This document shows, one piece after another, positions 10,626 to 19,231 of a stretch of 64,000 nt of DNA (positions are counted from its first letter, which is position 1; every line of letters starts with the position of its first letter). The notes below the pieces were generated by a model, which saw nothing but the letters and a program-made list of their open reading frames with translations, was not told where the DNA came from and made no database searches. The DNA comes from Gammaproteobacteria bacterium (lineage in GTDB: Bacteria > Pseudomonadota > Gammaproteobacteria > DSM-16500), in assembly GCA_031291175.1 (NCBI GenBank), contig JARLJO010000017.1:1-64000 (forward strand). The letters run 5' to 3'. The position numbers were made by a program, and so were the translations under genes.

Positions 10626-11636
10626 TTAGCTAACGCCTTCGGGTAAAATTTGAGAAGGATAAGACAGGCTCTGTTCGCGATTACGCAGGCGATGGCGATA
10701 CAGTATGACTGGGCGCTCAATCCAATAATAAGATGCCCATGCTAAAACAATAGCCGTACTGATCAATATGACAATACTCACGAATGACTCCGTACTCACG
10801 CCAATACACTGAAATAACCATATCAAGAAAAAATGATTTAAAAACACGCCATAACTGATATTACCGAATGTATTGTCTATTACACCCCATCGCTTATTTG
10901 AAAGCATCCATACCATTGGCAAGCCAATTAACAAACCAAACAAGACCTGACGGTTATAATCCGTTTGCGCAATAGGTTCCTTCATTACATCTAACACTAC
11001 AAAAACGAATGCCATGAGATAAGTCGCATACAATAAATACTGATCTCGTTTTGCGTGACTGGCTTGCAAGAAACTGCCGCATAAAAACAGAAACAGAGTC
11101 CCCGGCAACAATCGATAACTAAAATATTGTGCGTCAATGACTTCAAAACGCGCCAACACAAATACCATCGCTGAAAGAAGAAAGACTGGCCATCGGATTC
11201 GATAGACAAGAATAATGGGAATAGCAAAGTAAAAACTTAACTCAAGGCCTAATGACCAAGCCTGTGGAATGATCTGGCTATTGAACAATCCATCATACAT
11301 GTAAAACCCTAATGGCAGCATCAAGGTATTCAGCAATACTTTCGGCACAGTGACATCATTGATATAAATCGACTTCGGATGAGCAACCACAATTAATAAC
11401 AAAGTCATTGCAAGATAGAATAAAAATTGCGGGAATAACCGCATGATACGATCCAGGTAAAAATTGAATATTTGTTGCGGCGCACGATAGTATTTATGAA
11501 TAAGTGCAGTCATCACATAACCGCTTAAAAGGAAAAATGAAACAACCGCCACGCTACCCATTCTAAAACCATGAAGCGTTATGTCGAGGTGATTTAAAAT
11601 AACGAAAATCGCTAATAATAAACGATAGATGCCCAT
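10626..11636 (-). CDS. acyltransferase family 3 (OafA/YrhL-like) membrane protein
   Basis: The 336-residue product is an integral membrane acyltransferase of family 3, which O-acetylates or O-acylates surface sugars. The N-terminus MGIYRLLLAIFVILNH carries the family's R-x10-H pattern (Arg5, His16), and VVSFFLLSGYVM follows at about residues 30-41. About ten hydrophobic segments are visible. It runs against its neighbours and lies between metF and a duplicated metF 3' end, so it was probably acquired with flanking repeats. Likely role is decoration of O-antigen or other glycans, perhaps those made by the operon that begins at 12303. Confidence 0.85.
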   Translation of the reverse strand: MGIYRLLLAIFVILNHLDITLHGFRMGSVAVVSFFLLSGYVMTALIHKYYRAPQQIFNFYLDRIMRLFPQFLFYLAMTLLLIVVAHPKSIYINDVTVPKVLLNTLMLPLGFYMYDGLFNSQIIPQAWSLGLELSFYFAIPIILVYRIRWPVFLLSAMVFVLARFEVIDAQYFSYRLLPGTLFLFLCGSFLQASHAKRDQYLLYATYLMAFVFVVLDVMKEPIAQTDYNRQVLFGLLIGLPMVWMLSNKRWGVIDNTFGNISYGVFLNHFFLIWLFQCIGVSTESFVSIVILISTAIVLAWASYYWIERPVILYRHRLRNREQSLSYPSQILPEGVS

Positions 11637-11687
11637 ACAAGCGCGTCTCCCAAATAGTCAATGTTCAAATCAAGTAGTAATCGTTAG

Positions 11688-11771
11688 ATCATGCAGAAAG
11701 CAGTTTAGCCCTCTTGAAAATGTTCCAAAGTGTTTCAACACAAAAGCGACCTCTTATCAAAACCATATAAT
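11688..11771 (+). pseudogene. remnant of metF 3' end
   Basis: These 84 bases match 10196-10279 with eight substitutions and no net indel. The reading frame is preserved: 26 codons starting HAESSLALLKMF and ending PLIKTI, followed by the stop, compared with PRIKTI in intact metF. Five residues differ. There is no metF sequence upstream of it. The pair therefore flanks a segment of about 1.4 kb holding the acyltransferase gene. An integration event that re-created the end of metF, or a recombination with a homologous island, would leave this pattern. Confidence 0.85.
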
Positions 11772-11822
11772 ACTTAGCTCGGACAAGGTGTCGACTTAGC
11801 ATTGTTGGGTTGAGCGCTCATG

Positions 11823-11974
11823 CCTACCCGCCCACGTCCTGCGGCTTGCCCCCCTACGTCCTGCAGCTTGCCTCTCCTACGTCCTGCAGCTTACCTCCCC
11901 TACGTCCCGCGACTTGCCCCCTACGTCCTGCAGCTTGCCCCCTCTACGTCCCGCGGCTTGACCGCGGGATCCAG
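11823..11974. repeat. tandem array of about six 22-24 bp units
   Basis: Six imperfect head-to-tail units of the form cctacgtcctgcagcttgcc fill this stretch; variants carry cgtcccgcg in place of cgtcctgca. The last unit runs into ccgcgggatccag and so matches the solitary palindrome at 161-187. The units are contiguous, with no unique spacers, so this is not a CRISPR array. It looks like a local expansion of one arm of a dispersed palindromic repeat. Confidence 0.75.
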
Positions 11975-11978
11975 AACT

Positions 11979-12055
11979 GACTTCAAGGTTGGGTTCCACA
12001 CTTTTTGCGAAACCCAACACTTCATTAAACGTTGGGTTTCGCAAAAAACGCGGAA
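11979..12055. repeat. long palindromic repeat, copy 2 of the 59-135 family
   Basis: The arms ctttttgcgaaacccaac and gttgggtttcgcaaaaa pair almost perfectly around the loop acttcattaaac, with outer arms gggttccaca and gcggaaccc extending the stem. The same core and loop occur at 59-135. The sequence has no coding content and resembles a small non-autonomous element. The stretch from here to the glycosyltransferase start at 12303 shows no further recognisable feature. Confidence 0.65.
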
Positions 12056-12302
12056 CCCTACCTACATTAATAAGCTGATAAAAAACAAAACATGTAATTA
12101 AAATTAAAAAATTACAAATTATTTCCTGGACTCGCACATGTGACATCTCAGCGCCGCAACCAGAAGAAGACAGCAACAAAAAAGAACAAACACTCCATCA
12201 CAAAGCAACCAAACCCGCATTGTGCCTAGCGTAACGTACCGAGATCAGCTAATATATCGCCCGATATGATGCAAGTTAAAGCAATGGAGTCAGGGAATAT
12301 AT

Positions 12303-13316
12303 ATGCATAACAACAACTCAGGAAACAGTCTGCCTAACAAACAATTGTCCGTCATTGTCCCTGTTTATAAAGAAGCAGCTAACATCAAACCTTTCCTTCA
12401 ACGTATGGAAGCCGTGCTGCAAAAAGCCGACTTAACCTACGAAATCATTTTCTGCCTAGACCCGTCTCCTGATAACACCGAACAAGTGATTCAAGCAGAA
12501 ATCGAACACAATGCAAACATCAAATTACTGATTTTTTCACGTCGCTTTGGCCAACCTGCCGCCACCATGGCTGGCATTTTATACTGCAAAGGCGAAGCCT
12601 GCGTAGTAATCGACGTTGACCTGCAAGATCCACCAGAATTGATCCAACCCATGTTTGATAAAATGAAAGAAGGCTATGAAGTCGTCTACGCCAAGCGTCG
12701 TTCACGCAAAGGCGAGACCATGATCAAACGCGCACTCTCTTATTTTGGTTACAAAGTCATCAACCGTTTCAGCGATATCGAAATTCCCCGCAATACCGGC
12801 GATTTTCGCATCATGACACGCCGTGTGATCGAAGAATTACGCTCACTCAATGAATCCCATGGATTTCTACGAGGCCTTGTCGCCTACATCGGCTTCAAAC
12901 AAGCGTTTATTGAATACGATCGCGACGAACGCCTGGCAGGCGTTGGCAATTACAACCGCTTTACCGGCTCCTTAAAAATCGGATTGAATGGCTTGATCAG
13001 CTTCAGCAGCCGTCCTCTACAATTGATGTCGATTGCCGGTGCTTCCATTGCGGGCTTTAGCTTTTTAGTGGGTGCATGGTATCTGGTGCAAAAGCTCATC
13101 GGCATCAACTTAACCCCAGGCTTATCCACGACCATCTTAGCCGTGACTTTTTTCTCAGGCATACAATTACTCTGCCTGGGACTCATGGGAGAATACATTG
13201 GCCGCATTTACGATGAAGTCAAACGCCGCCCCATGTTTATCATCGATCGCGTTGTCTCAAAAAGGGATGCCGCCGCTCCCAACAGCAAACCAAATCACAT
13301 CGAGACATTCGTCTAA
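12303..13316 (+). CDS. family 2 glycosyltransferase, polyprenyl-phosphate sugar type
   Basis: The 337-residue protein has a GT-A domain starting LSVIVPVYKEAANIKPFL (about residue 15), with the metal-binding DVDLQDPPEL (about 101-110), followed by two C-terminal membrane helices (about 235-255 and 270-292). This is the architecture of DPM1/GtrB/ArnC enzymes, which move a sugar from a nucleotide carrier to undecaprenyl phosphate at the inner membrane. It opens the envelope-sugar gene series on the plus strand. The sugar cannot be deduced; products of the downstream operon are plausible substrates. Confidence 0.85.
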   Translation: MHNNNSGNSLPNKQLSVIVPVYKEAANIKPFLQRMEAVLQKADLTYEIIFCLDPSPDNTEQVIQAEIEHNANIKLLIFSRRFGQPAATMAGILYCKGEACVVIDVDLQDPPELIQPMFDKMKEGYEVVYAKRRSRKGETMIKRALSYFGYKVINRFSDIEIPRNTGDFRIMTRRVIEELRSLNESHGFLRGLVAYIGFKQAFIEYDRDERLAGVGNYNRFTGSLKIGLNGLISFSSRPLQLMSIAGASIAGFSFLVGAWYLVQKLIGINLTPGLSTTILAVTFFSGIQLLCLGLMGEYIGRIYDEVKRRPMFIIDRVVSKRDAAAPNSKPNHIETFV

Positions 13317-13406
13317 CAAAGGAATCAAAACACTGATTAGCCTCACCTCTCAACTTGAGCAGGTGAGTGACTCAGAAAACTTAATGATAAAATCAGGAGA
13401 AACACC

Positions 13407-14363
13407 GTGCGTTATTTTATTACCGGCTGCGCAGGATTCATTGGCAGCAGTCTGACCGACAAACTCTTGCAAGCAGGCCATGAAGTTGTAGGCTATGATA
13501 ATTTCTCTACCGGCCAAGTCGAATTTTTAAATGAAGCCAAAAAATCCCCGCATTTTACGCTAGTTCAAGCAGATTTAATGGATCGTGACACGCTAACAAA
13601 AGCCATGAAAAACATCGATTTCGTTTTCCACATGGCCGCTAACGCTGACGTGCGTTTTGGTACAAACCATCCTCACAAAGATTTAGAACAAAACGCGATT
13701 GCAACATTTCATGTTTTGGAAGCCATGCGCGCCAACAACGTTAGCCGAATCGCATTTTCTTCAACCGGTTCGATATACGGTGAATCCCAAGTCATTCCCA
13801 CACCAGAATCAGCGCCCTTCCCTGTGCAAACATCGTTATACGGCGCATCAAAACTGGCTGCAGAAGGCATGATTCAAGCCTATTGCGAAGGCTTCAATTT
13901 CCAAAGTTATATTTTCCGCTTTGTGTCTATCTTAGGTGAGCGTTACACACACGGTCACGTATTTGATTTTTACAAACAATTACTAGAAGACCCTAGCAAA
14001 TTGACCATCCTCGGCAATGGCAAACAACGCAAATCTTATTTATACATTCAAGACTGCCTCGATGCCATGATGTTCGCCATAGAGCATGCCAAAGACAAAA
14101 TTAACATCTTCAATTTGGGTACGAATGAATACTGCGAAGTGAACAATTCCATTGACTGGATTTGCAATTACTTAAACGTCACCCCAGAAAAAACCTACAC
14201 CGGCGGCGAGCGCGGCTGGATTGGCGATAACCCTTTTATTTTTCTGGATACCGCACGCATTCGAGAACTCGGTTGGAAGCCTAAGTTAAGCATTCAAGAA
14301 GGCATCATGCAGACCATTAAATACCTGAAAGAAAACACCTGGGTATTGGAGCAAAGAGCATGA
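13407..14363 (+). CDS. NAD-dependent sugar epimerase/dehydratase
   Basis: The 318-residue protein is an extended short-chain dehydrogenase. The N-terminal nucleotide site is GCAGFIGSSL (about residues 7-16); the catalytic triad is visible as SSTGSIYG and YGASKLAAE (Tyr-x3-Lys). It resembles UDP-glucose 4-epimerase-like enzymes, but the substrate is uncertain. The GTG start at 13407 is preceded by caggaga. Its stop overlaps the next start by four bases, so it begins a tightly coupled operon running to at least 19197. Confidence 0.85.
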   Translation: MRYFITGCAGFIGSSLTDKLLQAGHEVVGYDNFSTGQVEFLNEAKKSPHFTLVQADLMDRDTLTKAMKNIDFVFHMAANADVRFGTNHPHKDLEQNAIATFHVLEAMRANNVSRIAFSSTGSIYGESQVIPTPESAPFPVQTSLYGASKLAAEGMIQAYCEGFNFQSYIFRFVSILGERYTHGHVFDFYKQLLEDPSKLTILGNGKQRKSYLYIQDCLDAMMFAIEHAKDKINIFNLGTNEYCEVNNSIDWICNYLNVTPEKTYTGGERGWIGDNPFIFLDTARIRELGWKPKLSIQEGIMQTIKYLKENTWVLEQRA

Positions 14364-15652
14364 GAGTTGCCGTTGTTGGTTTATGGCATTTAGGATCCGT
14401 TTACGCAGCCTGCCTGGCAAAAGCAGGCCACGACGTACTGGCCTATGATCCTGATCATGATACCGTGAATGCCTTACTCAAAGGCCAGCCACCTATTTTT
14501 GAACCTGGCCTGGAAGCATTATTAAATGAAGGCCAAAAAGCCAATCGCTTGCATTTTTCGGCAAATCCAAAAGACTTGCACGACAGCAATATCGTTTGGG
14601 TGACGTTCGATACACCCGTTGATAACAACGATGTTGCCGACGTGCCGCTTGTCATCAAAGAGGTAGAAGGCTTACTACCCCACTTGCAAGACAACGCTTT
14701 AGTGATTATGTCATCGCAAGTACCGGTTGGTACTACCAATCAATTGCAGGCACACGCGGATACAGCCTTTCCAAACAAGCACATTACCTTTGCTTGCATG
14801 CCTGAAAATCTACGTCTGGGCAAAGCCATAGACGTCTTCACGCACCCTGATCGTATCGTCATTGGATTAGATAACCCAAGCTACAAACCGCAGCTAGAAA
14901 CCCTGTTAAAACCCTTCACTGAAAAGCTGATCTGGATGTCTGTGGTTTCCGCTGAAATGACCAAACATGCAATCAATGCTTTTCTCGCAGTATCGGTAAC
15001 ATTCATCAATGAAATTGCCGCACTGTGCGAAACCGTAGGCGCCAATGGCCGCGAAGTCGAAATGGGTTTAAAAAGCGAAGAACGCATCGGCCCCAAAGCC
15101 TATTTACGCCCGGGCGACGCCATCGCAGGCGGCACCTTAATGCGTGATATCCATTACTTGACCCAATTAGGCGAAGCCAAAAATCGCGATACTTTTTTAA
15201 TGTCCGCCATTGTAGAAAGCAATCACTATCACAAACAATGGTCATGTCGCAAAGTAGCGAGCTTACTGCAAAACTTACAAGGCAAAACGATTGCCATGTT
15301 AGGTCTCACCTACAAAGCTGGCACCGATACATTACGCCGCTCGACCGCCATTGAAACCTGCGAATGGCTACACCAGCAAGGCATCACCGTCCAAGCGTTT
15401 GATCCAACTATCACAGCGCTACCTGCACCCTACTCCGGCTTTATTCAATTGCAAAGCAGCGCTAAAGACGCGCTAGCCGCAGCCGATGCGGTAGTCGTGT
15501 CAACGGAATGGCCAGAGTTTCGTGATCTCACTGCGGATGAATTCATTGCGAGTTTAAAACGACCTCTCGTGATTGATCCTAGCGGTTTTATTGCAAAAAA
15601 CATTGGTGCAGATGCACGTATTGAATATTTTTCTGTCGGAGTTCCCTCATGA
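14360..15652 (+). CDS. nucleotide-sugar dehydrogenase-like protein lacking the catalytic Cys
   Basis: The 430-residue protein has the three-domain layout of the UDP-glucose/GDP-mannose dehydrogenase family: N-terminal Rossmann fold (VAVVGLWHLG), a middle helix with conserved Lys and Asn (MTKHAINAFLA, about residues 198-208), and a C-terminal nucleotide-sugar domain with LGLTYKAGTDTLRRS. The family's GGSCFPKD motif, whose Cys holds the thioester intermediate, reads GGTLMRD (about 257-263), so the nucleophile is absent. It may stop at an aldehyde, act on another position of the sugar, or be non-catalytic. Start and stop overlap neighbours by four bases. Confidence 0.78.
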   Translation: MRVAVVGLWHLGSVYAACLAKAGHDVLAYDPDHDTVNALLKGQPPIFEPGLEALLNEGQKANRLHFSANPKDLHDSNIVWVTFDTPVDNNDVADVPLVIKEVEGLLPHLQDNALVIMSSQVPVGTTNQLQAHADTAFPNKHITFACMPENLRLGKAIDVFTHPDRIVIGLDNPSYKPQLETLLKPFTEKLIWMSVVSAEMTKHAINAFLAVSVTFINEIAALCETVGANGREVEMGLKSEERIGPKAYLRPGDAIAGGTLMRDIHYLTQLGEAKNRDTFLMSAIVESNHYHKQWSCRKVASLLQNLQGKTIAMLGLTYKAGTDTLRRSTAIETCEWLHQQGITVQAFDPTITALPAPYSGFIQLQSSAKDALAAADAVVVSTEWPEFRDLTADEFIASLKRPLVIDPSGFIAKNIGADARIEYFSVGVPS

Positions 15653-16521
15653 AATTAGCAGGCCGATGCGCCATCATCAGTGGTGCAAATCAAGGATTTG
15701 GTTTAGAAGTCGCAAAACACTTTGTGCAAGAAGGCGCAAATGTCATGTTATGCGCACGCAATGCCACCACACTCAAAGAAGCACAACAAAAATTACAAGC
15801 CTTAGCGGCGCCAGGTGTCACCGTTTTCGCCAAACAAACCGATATTTCGAAAATAGCTGAAGTCGATGCCTTAATTGCAGAAGCGGTAGCAGAAATGGGA
15901 AAAATTGATATCCTCGTGGCAAACGCTGGTGTCTATGGTACCAAAGGCCCAATAGAAGAAATCGATTGGCAAGAATGGTCAGACGCCATCGACATCAATC
16001 TGAAAGGCACCGTCTTACAATGTCGTGCGGTACTGCCTCATTTTAAAAAACAACAATACGGCAAAATCATTATTCTCTCTGGCGGCGGCGCAACCAAGCC
16101 CATGCCTTTCTTGAGCGCCTATGCAGCTTCTAAAGCCGCTGTAGTCCGCTTTGCTGAAACCTTAGCTGATGAAGTCGCAAACTTCGGTATTGATGTGAAT
16201 ACTGTAGCACCCGGCGCGCTCAATACTCGCCTTCTCACAGAAGTGTTAGACGCGGGCCCCGAAAAAGTTGGCCAAGCCTTTTATGATCAATCACTAAAAC
16301 AACAAGAAAAAGGCGGCACGCCCCTTGAAACTGGCGCATCCCTTTGCAGCTTTTTAGCTGCGGGTGAAAGCGATGGCATCACTGGCAAATTAATCAGCGC
16401 TGTTTGGGACCCTTGGAAAAAATTCCCTGAATTAGCGGCTGAATTAAAACAATCTGACATCTATACATTACGTCGCATCGTGCCAGAAGATCGCGGCTTA
16501 AGCTGGGAAGACATCTCGTGA
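15649..16521 (+). CDS. short-chain dehydrogenase/reductase
   Basis: The 290-residue product is a classical SDR with the nucleotide motif SGANQGFG (about residues 11-18), NAGVYG (about 90-95) and the catalytic YAASK (about 163-167). It probably oxidises or reduces a hydroxyl or keto group of a nucleotide sugar, judging by its position between a nucleotide-sugar dehydrogenase-like gene and a Gfo/Idh/MocA gene, each overlapping by four bases. The residues after about 200 are somewhat longer than in small SDRs. The exact substrate is unknown. Confidence 0.85.
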   Translation: MKLAGRCAIISGANQGFGLEVAKHFVQEGANVMLCARNATTLKEAQQKLQALAAPGVTVFAKQTDISKIAEVDALIAEAVAEMGKIDILVANAGVYGTKGPIEEIDWQEWSDAIDINLKGTVLQCRAVLPHFKKQQYGKIIILSGGGATKPMPFLSAYAASKAAVVRFAETLADEVANFGIDVNTVAPGALNTRLLTEVLDAGPEKVGQAFYDQSLKQQEKGGTPLETGASLCSFLAAGESDGITGKLISAVWDPWKKFPELAAELKQSDIYTLRRIVPEDRGLSWEDIS

Positions 16522-17501
16522 ATATTGCCATCATTGGCTGCGGCCTCATCGGACAAAAACGCGCAAAAACATTAGCAGCAACGGGCAGCCATCTCGTTGC
16601 CTGTGTGGATCAAATTAAAGAACGCGCAGAGAACTTGGCAAAACAATATCCCAATTGCGCGGCTTATACAGACTGGCGAGACGTCATGAAACGCACCGAC
16701 ATTGACGCCGTTATCATTTCAACGCTACACGCTTCACTGGCTGAAATAGGCTTGGCTGCGGTCAGCGCAGGCAAGCATATCCTCATGGAAAAACCTGCAG
16801 GCAGACGCGCCAGTGAATTGAATCCCATCATCGCTGCCGCCAACGAAACAGGCGCCTTGATTCGTGTTGGCTTCAACCACCGTTATCACCGCGCTTTTCG
16901 CAAAGCCCGTGAATTAGTCGATCAAAATGAATTAGGCGACTTGATGTTTCTGCGCGCGCGTTACGGTCATGGCGGTCGCGTAGGTTACGACAAAGAATGG
17001 CGCGCCCAACCGGAATTATCCGGTGGCGGTGAACTCATCGACCAAGGCGTGCATTTAATCGATTTAGCGCGCTGGTTCTTAGGCGATTTCACGGACATTC
17101 AGGGTCACGCCCATACTTATTATTGGGACATGCCTGTCGATGACAATGGCTTTTTAATGCTAAAAACCCCTAAAAAACAAGTCGCCTTTTTGCATGCCAG
17201 CTGCACCGAATGGAAAAACACTTTCTCTTTTGAAATTTATGGTCAGCGCGGCAAAATTGACATTAATGGTTTAGGTGGCAGCTATGGCGTAGAACGCATT
17301 AGCTTTTACAAAATGTCCGAACAAATGGGCCCACCTGAAACGTTTATCTGGGAATACCCCATGGCGGATGACTCATGGGAAGTGGAATTGGCTGAATTCG
17401 TCGAAGATATCAAACAAAAACGTCAACCTTCTGTTGGTATTCACGACGCACACGCCGCATTAACAATCGTGGAAGAAATTTATAGGATATCAGGATTATG
17501 A
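16518..17501 (+). CDS. Gfo/Idh/MocA-family oxidoreductase
   Basis: The 327-residue protein begins with GTG at 16518 and the Rossmann motif IIGCGLIGQKRAK. The family Lys in MEKPAGRRASEL (about residues 91-102) and the C-terminal beta-sheet domain are present. Members of this family oxidise or reduce sugar hydroxyls, often at C3. It overlaps the SDR upstream and the hddA-like kinase downstream by four bases. Together with the preceding three redox genes it implies a heavily modified sugar nucleotide rather than a common hexose. Confidence 0.87.
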   Translation: MNIAIIGCGLIGQKRAKTLAATGSHLVACVDQIKERAENLAKQYPNCAAYTDWRDVMKRTDIDAVIISTLHASLAEIGLAAVSAGKHILMEKPAGRRASELNPIIAAANETGALIRVGFNHRYHRAFRKARELVDQNELGDLMFLRARYGHGGRVGYDKEWRAQPELSGGGELIDQGVHLIDLARWFLGDFTDIQGHAHTYYWDMPVDDNGFLMLKTPKKQVAFLHASCTEWKNTFSFEIYGQRGKIDINGLGGSYGVERISFYKMSEQMGPPETFIWEYPMADDSWEVELAEFVEDIKQKRQPSVGIHDAHAALTIVEEIYRISGL

Positions 17502-18481
17502 TCATTGCACGCAGTCCGTTGCGCATTTCGTTAGGCGGTGGTGGCACCGACCTTCCTTCTTATTATCGTGACCACAGTGGTTTTTTAATTGCCGCTGCGA
17601 TCGATAAATACGTTTATATCACGCTGCATCAAACTTTCGTGAAAGAACTCATTATCAAATATTCCAAACTTGAGCGTGTGGAATCCATCGATCAAGTCGA
17701 ACACCCTATTATTCGTGAAGCGCTGAAACACTTGGGCGTAGGCGCGCCCCATCTTGAAATCACCAGCATGGCAGACATTCCTGCTGGCACGGGTTTAGGT
17801 TCATCCGGCAGTTTTACGACCGCTCTTTTAAAAGGCTTGCACACCCTCAAAAAAAACTTGATTCACCCACGTGAATTAGCCGAAGAAGCCTGCCACATTG
17901 AATTGAACTTATTAAATGAACCCATCGGCAAACAAGATCAATACATTGCTGCTTACGGTGGCATCACGTGCTTTCGTTTTTTACCCAACGGGCAAGTGGA
18001 AGCATGGCCACTCAATATCGATCAGGAAACACTGTATAACCTGGAAGATAATTTATTATTATTTTTCACCGGCTACTCACGCTCTGCTTCAGCAATTTTG
18101 CAAGAGCAAGACAAAAAGAGTAAAGACAAAGACTCCGACATGATTTCCAATTTGCATTTCATCAAAGAGTTGGGCTTTCAAAGCAAAGAAGCCCTGGAAA
18201 AAGGGGATTTGCATCAATTTGCAGAACTCATGAACATTCACTGGGAGCATAAGAAAAAACGCTCCGGCAACATGAGTAACGATCACATTGACGACTGGTA
18301 TGAATTAGCCCGCAAAAACGGCGCGCTCGGCGGCAAAATGATTGGCGCTGGCGGCGGTGGTTTTTTAATGTTTTATGCTGACGACAAAGTCAAATTACGC
18401 CACACCATGCGCGAAGCTGGCTTACATGAAGTGCGCTTTCGTTTTGATTTTGCCGGCACACAGGTCATTGCGCAATCATGA
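17498..18481 (+). CDS. hddA: D-glycero-D-manno-heptose 7-phosphate kinase (GHMP family)
   Basis: HddA phosphorylates the anomeric carbon of heptose 7-phosphate. The 327-residue product starts IARSPLRISLGGGGTDLPSY, characteristic of the heptose/fucose branch of GHMP kinases, with the ATP loop PAGTGLGSSGSF (about residues 93-104) and C-terminal GAGGGGFLMF (about 285-294). It is followed directly by a guanylyltransferase-like gene, then gmhA- and gmhB-like genes, which together match the alpha branch leading to GDP-D-glycero-alpha-D-manno-heptose. Overlap with the previous gene is four bases. Confidence 0.88.
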   Translation: MIIARSPLRISLGGGGTDLPSYYRDHSGFLIAAAIDKYVYITLHQTFVKELIIKYSKLERVESIDQVEHPIIREALKHLGVGAPHLEITSMADIPAGTGLGSSGSFTTALLKGLHTLKKNLIHPRELAEEACHIELNLLNEPIGKQDQYIAAYGGITCFRFLPNGQVEAWPLNIDQETLYNLEDNLLLFFTGYSRSASAILQEQDKKSKDKDSDMISNLHFIKELGFQSKEALEKGDLHQFAELMNIHWEHKKKRSGNMSNDHIDDWYELARKNGALGGKMIGAGGGGFLMFYADDKVKLRHTMREAGLHEVRFRFDFAGTQVIAQS

Positions 18482-19197
18482 CAATCGCTCTTTATCCTGT
18501 CGTCATCATCGCGGGTGGCCTTGCCACGCGCTTACGCCCGCTCACAGAAACCATTCCAAAATCGTTAGTCGATATCAATGGTGAACCGTTTGTCGCCCAT
18601 CAACTCCGCCAATTAAAAGCCAATGGCGTGACAGAAGTCATCATGTGCCTCGGATATCTCGGCGAACAAGTGATCGATTATGTGGGTGATGGCAGCCGCT
18701 ATGGCTTACAAGTCAGATATGTCCTTGATGGGCCAAAACTCCTTGGGACCGCCGGTGCGATTAAAAAAGCATTACCACTGTTAGACGAACATTTTTTTGT
18801 ATTGAACGGTGATTCTTACCTACCTTGTGATTACGCATCCGTGCAACGCACTTACGATCGTTGTCAAAAATTGGGTCTCATGACCGTCTTTCACAATCAG
18901 GGCAAATGGGATTCAAGCAACGTTGAATACAAAGATGAAGCCATCATCGTTTACGATAAAGTGAACAAAACTGAGCGTATGTTGCACATCGATTACGGCC
19001 TGGAAGTTTTTTCAAAAGCCGCTTTCAACCAGGTGCCGGATGATGAACCTTATGATTTAGCCGTCCTGTTCCAAGATTTGCTCAAAAACCAGCAGTTAGC
19101 TGCACACGAAGTGAACGAAAGGTTCTATGAAGTAGGATCATTTGCCGGAATTTCAGAGCTGGGTTATTATCTCACCCAAACTGAAGAACAAATATAA
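18478..19197 (+). CDS. hddC: D-glycero-D-manno-heptose 1-phosphate guanylyltransferase-like nucleotidyltransferase
   Basis: The 239-residue protein is a sugar-nucleotidyltransferase. The signature is IIAGGLATRLRPLTETIPKS (about residues 8-27), with Ala in place of the common Gly in GGxGTRL, and the metal-binding NGDSYL near residue 115. HddC activates heptose 1-phosphate to GDP-heptose. Assignment to heptose rather than another sugar rests on the hddA-gmhA-gmhB context. It overlaps hddA by four bases and is followed after 34 bases by the sugar isomerase gene. Confidence 0.82.
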   Translation: MTIALYPVVIIAGGLATRLRPLTETIPKSLVDINGEPFVAHQLRQLKANGVTEVIMCLGYLGEQVIDYVGDGSRYGLQVRYVLDGPKLLGTAGAIKKALPLLDEHFFVLNGDSYLPCDYASVQRTYDRCQKLGLMTVFHNQGKWDSSNVEYKDEAIIVYDKVNKTERMLHIDYGLEVFSKAAFNQVPDDEPYDLAVLFQDLLKNQQLAAHEVNERFYEVGSFAGISELGYYLTQTEEQI

Positions 19198-19231
19198 ACA
19201 TTGTATGTAACATTAAGGGTAAGGGGTTGTC

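Noticed and set aside
11823..11974. Possible CRISPR array
   Set aside because: Units are contiguous without unique spacers, and no cas genes are present.
11820..12101. Open frame encoding a Pro/Arg/Ala-rich peptide over the tandem array
   Set aside because: The repeated peptide is only the translation of the 23-base tandem repeat and the following hairpin; no start signal supports it.
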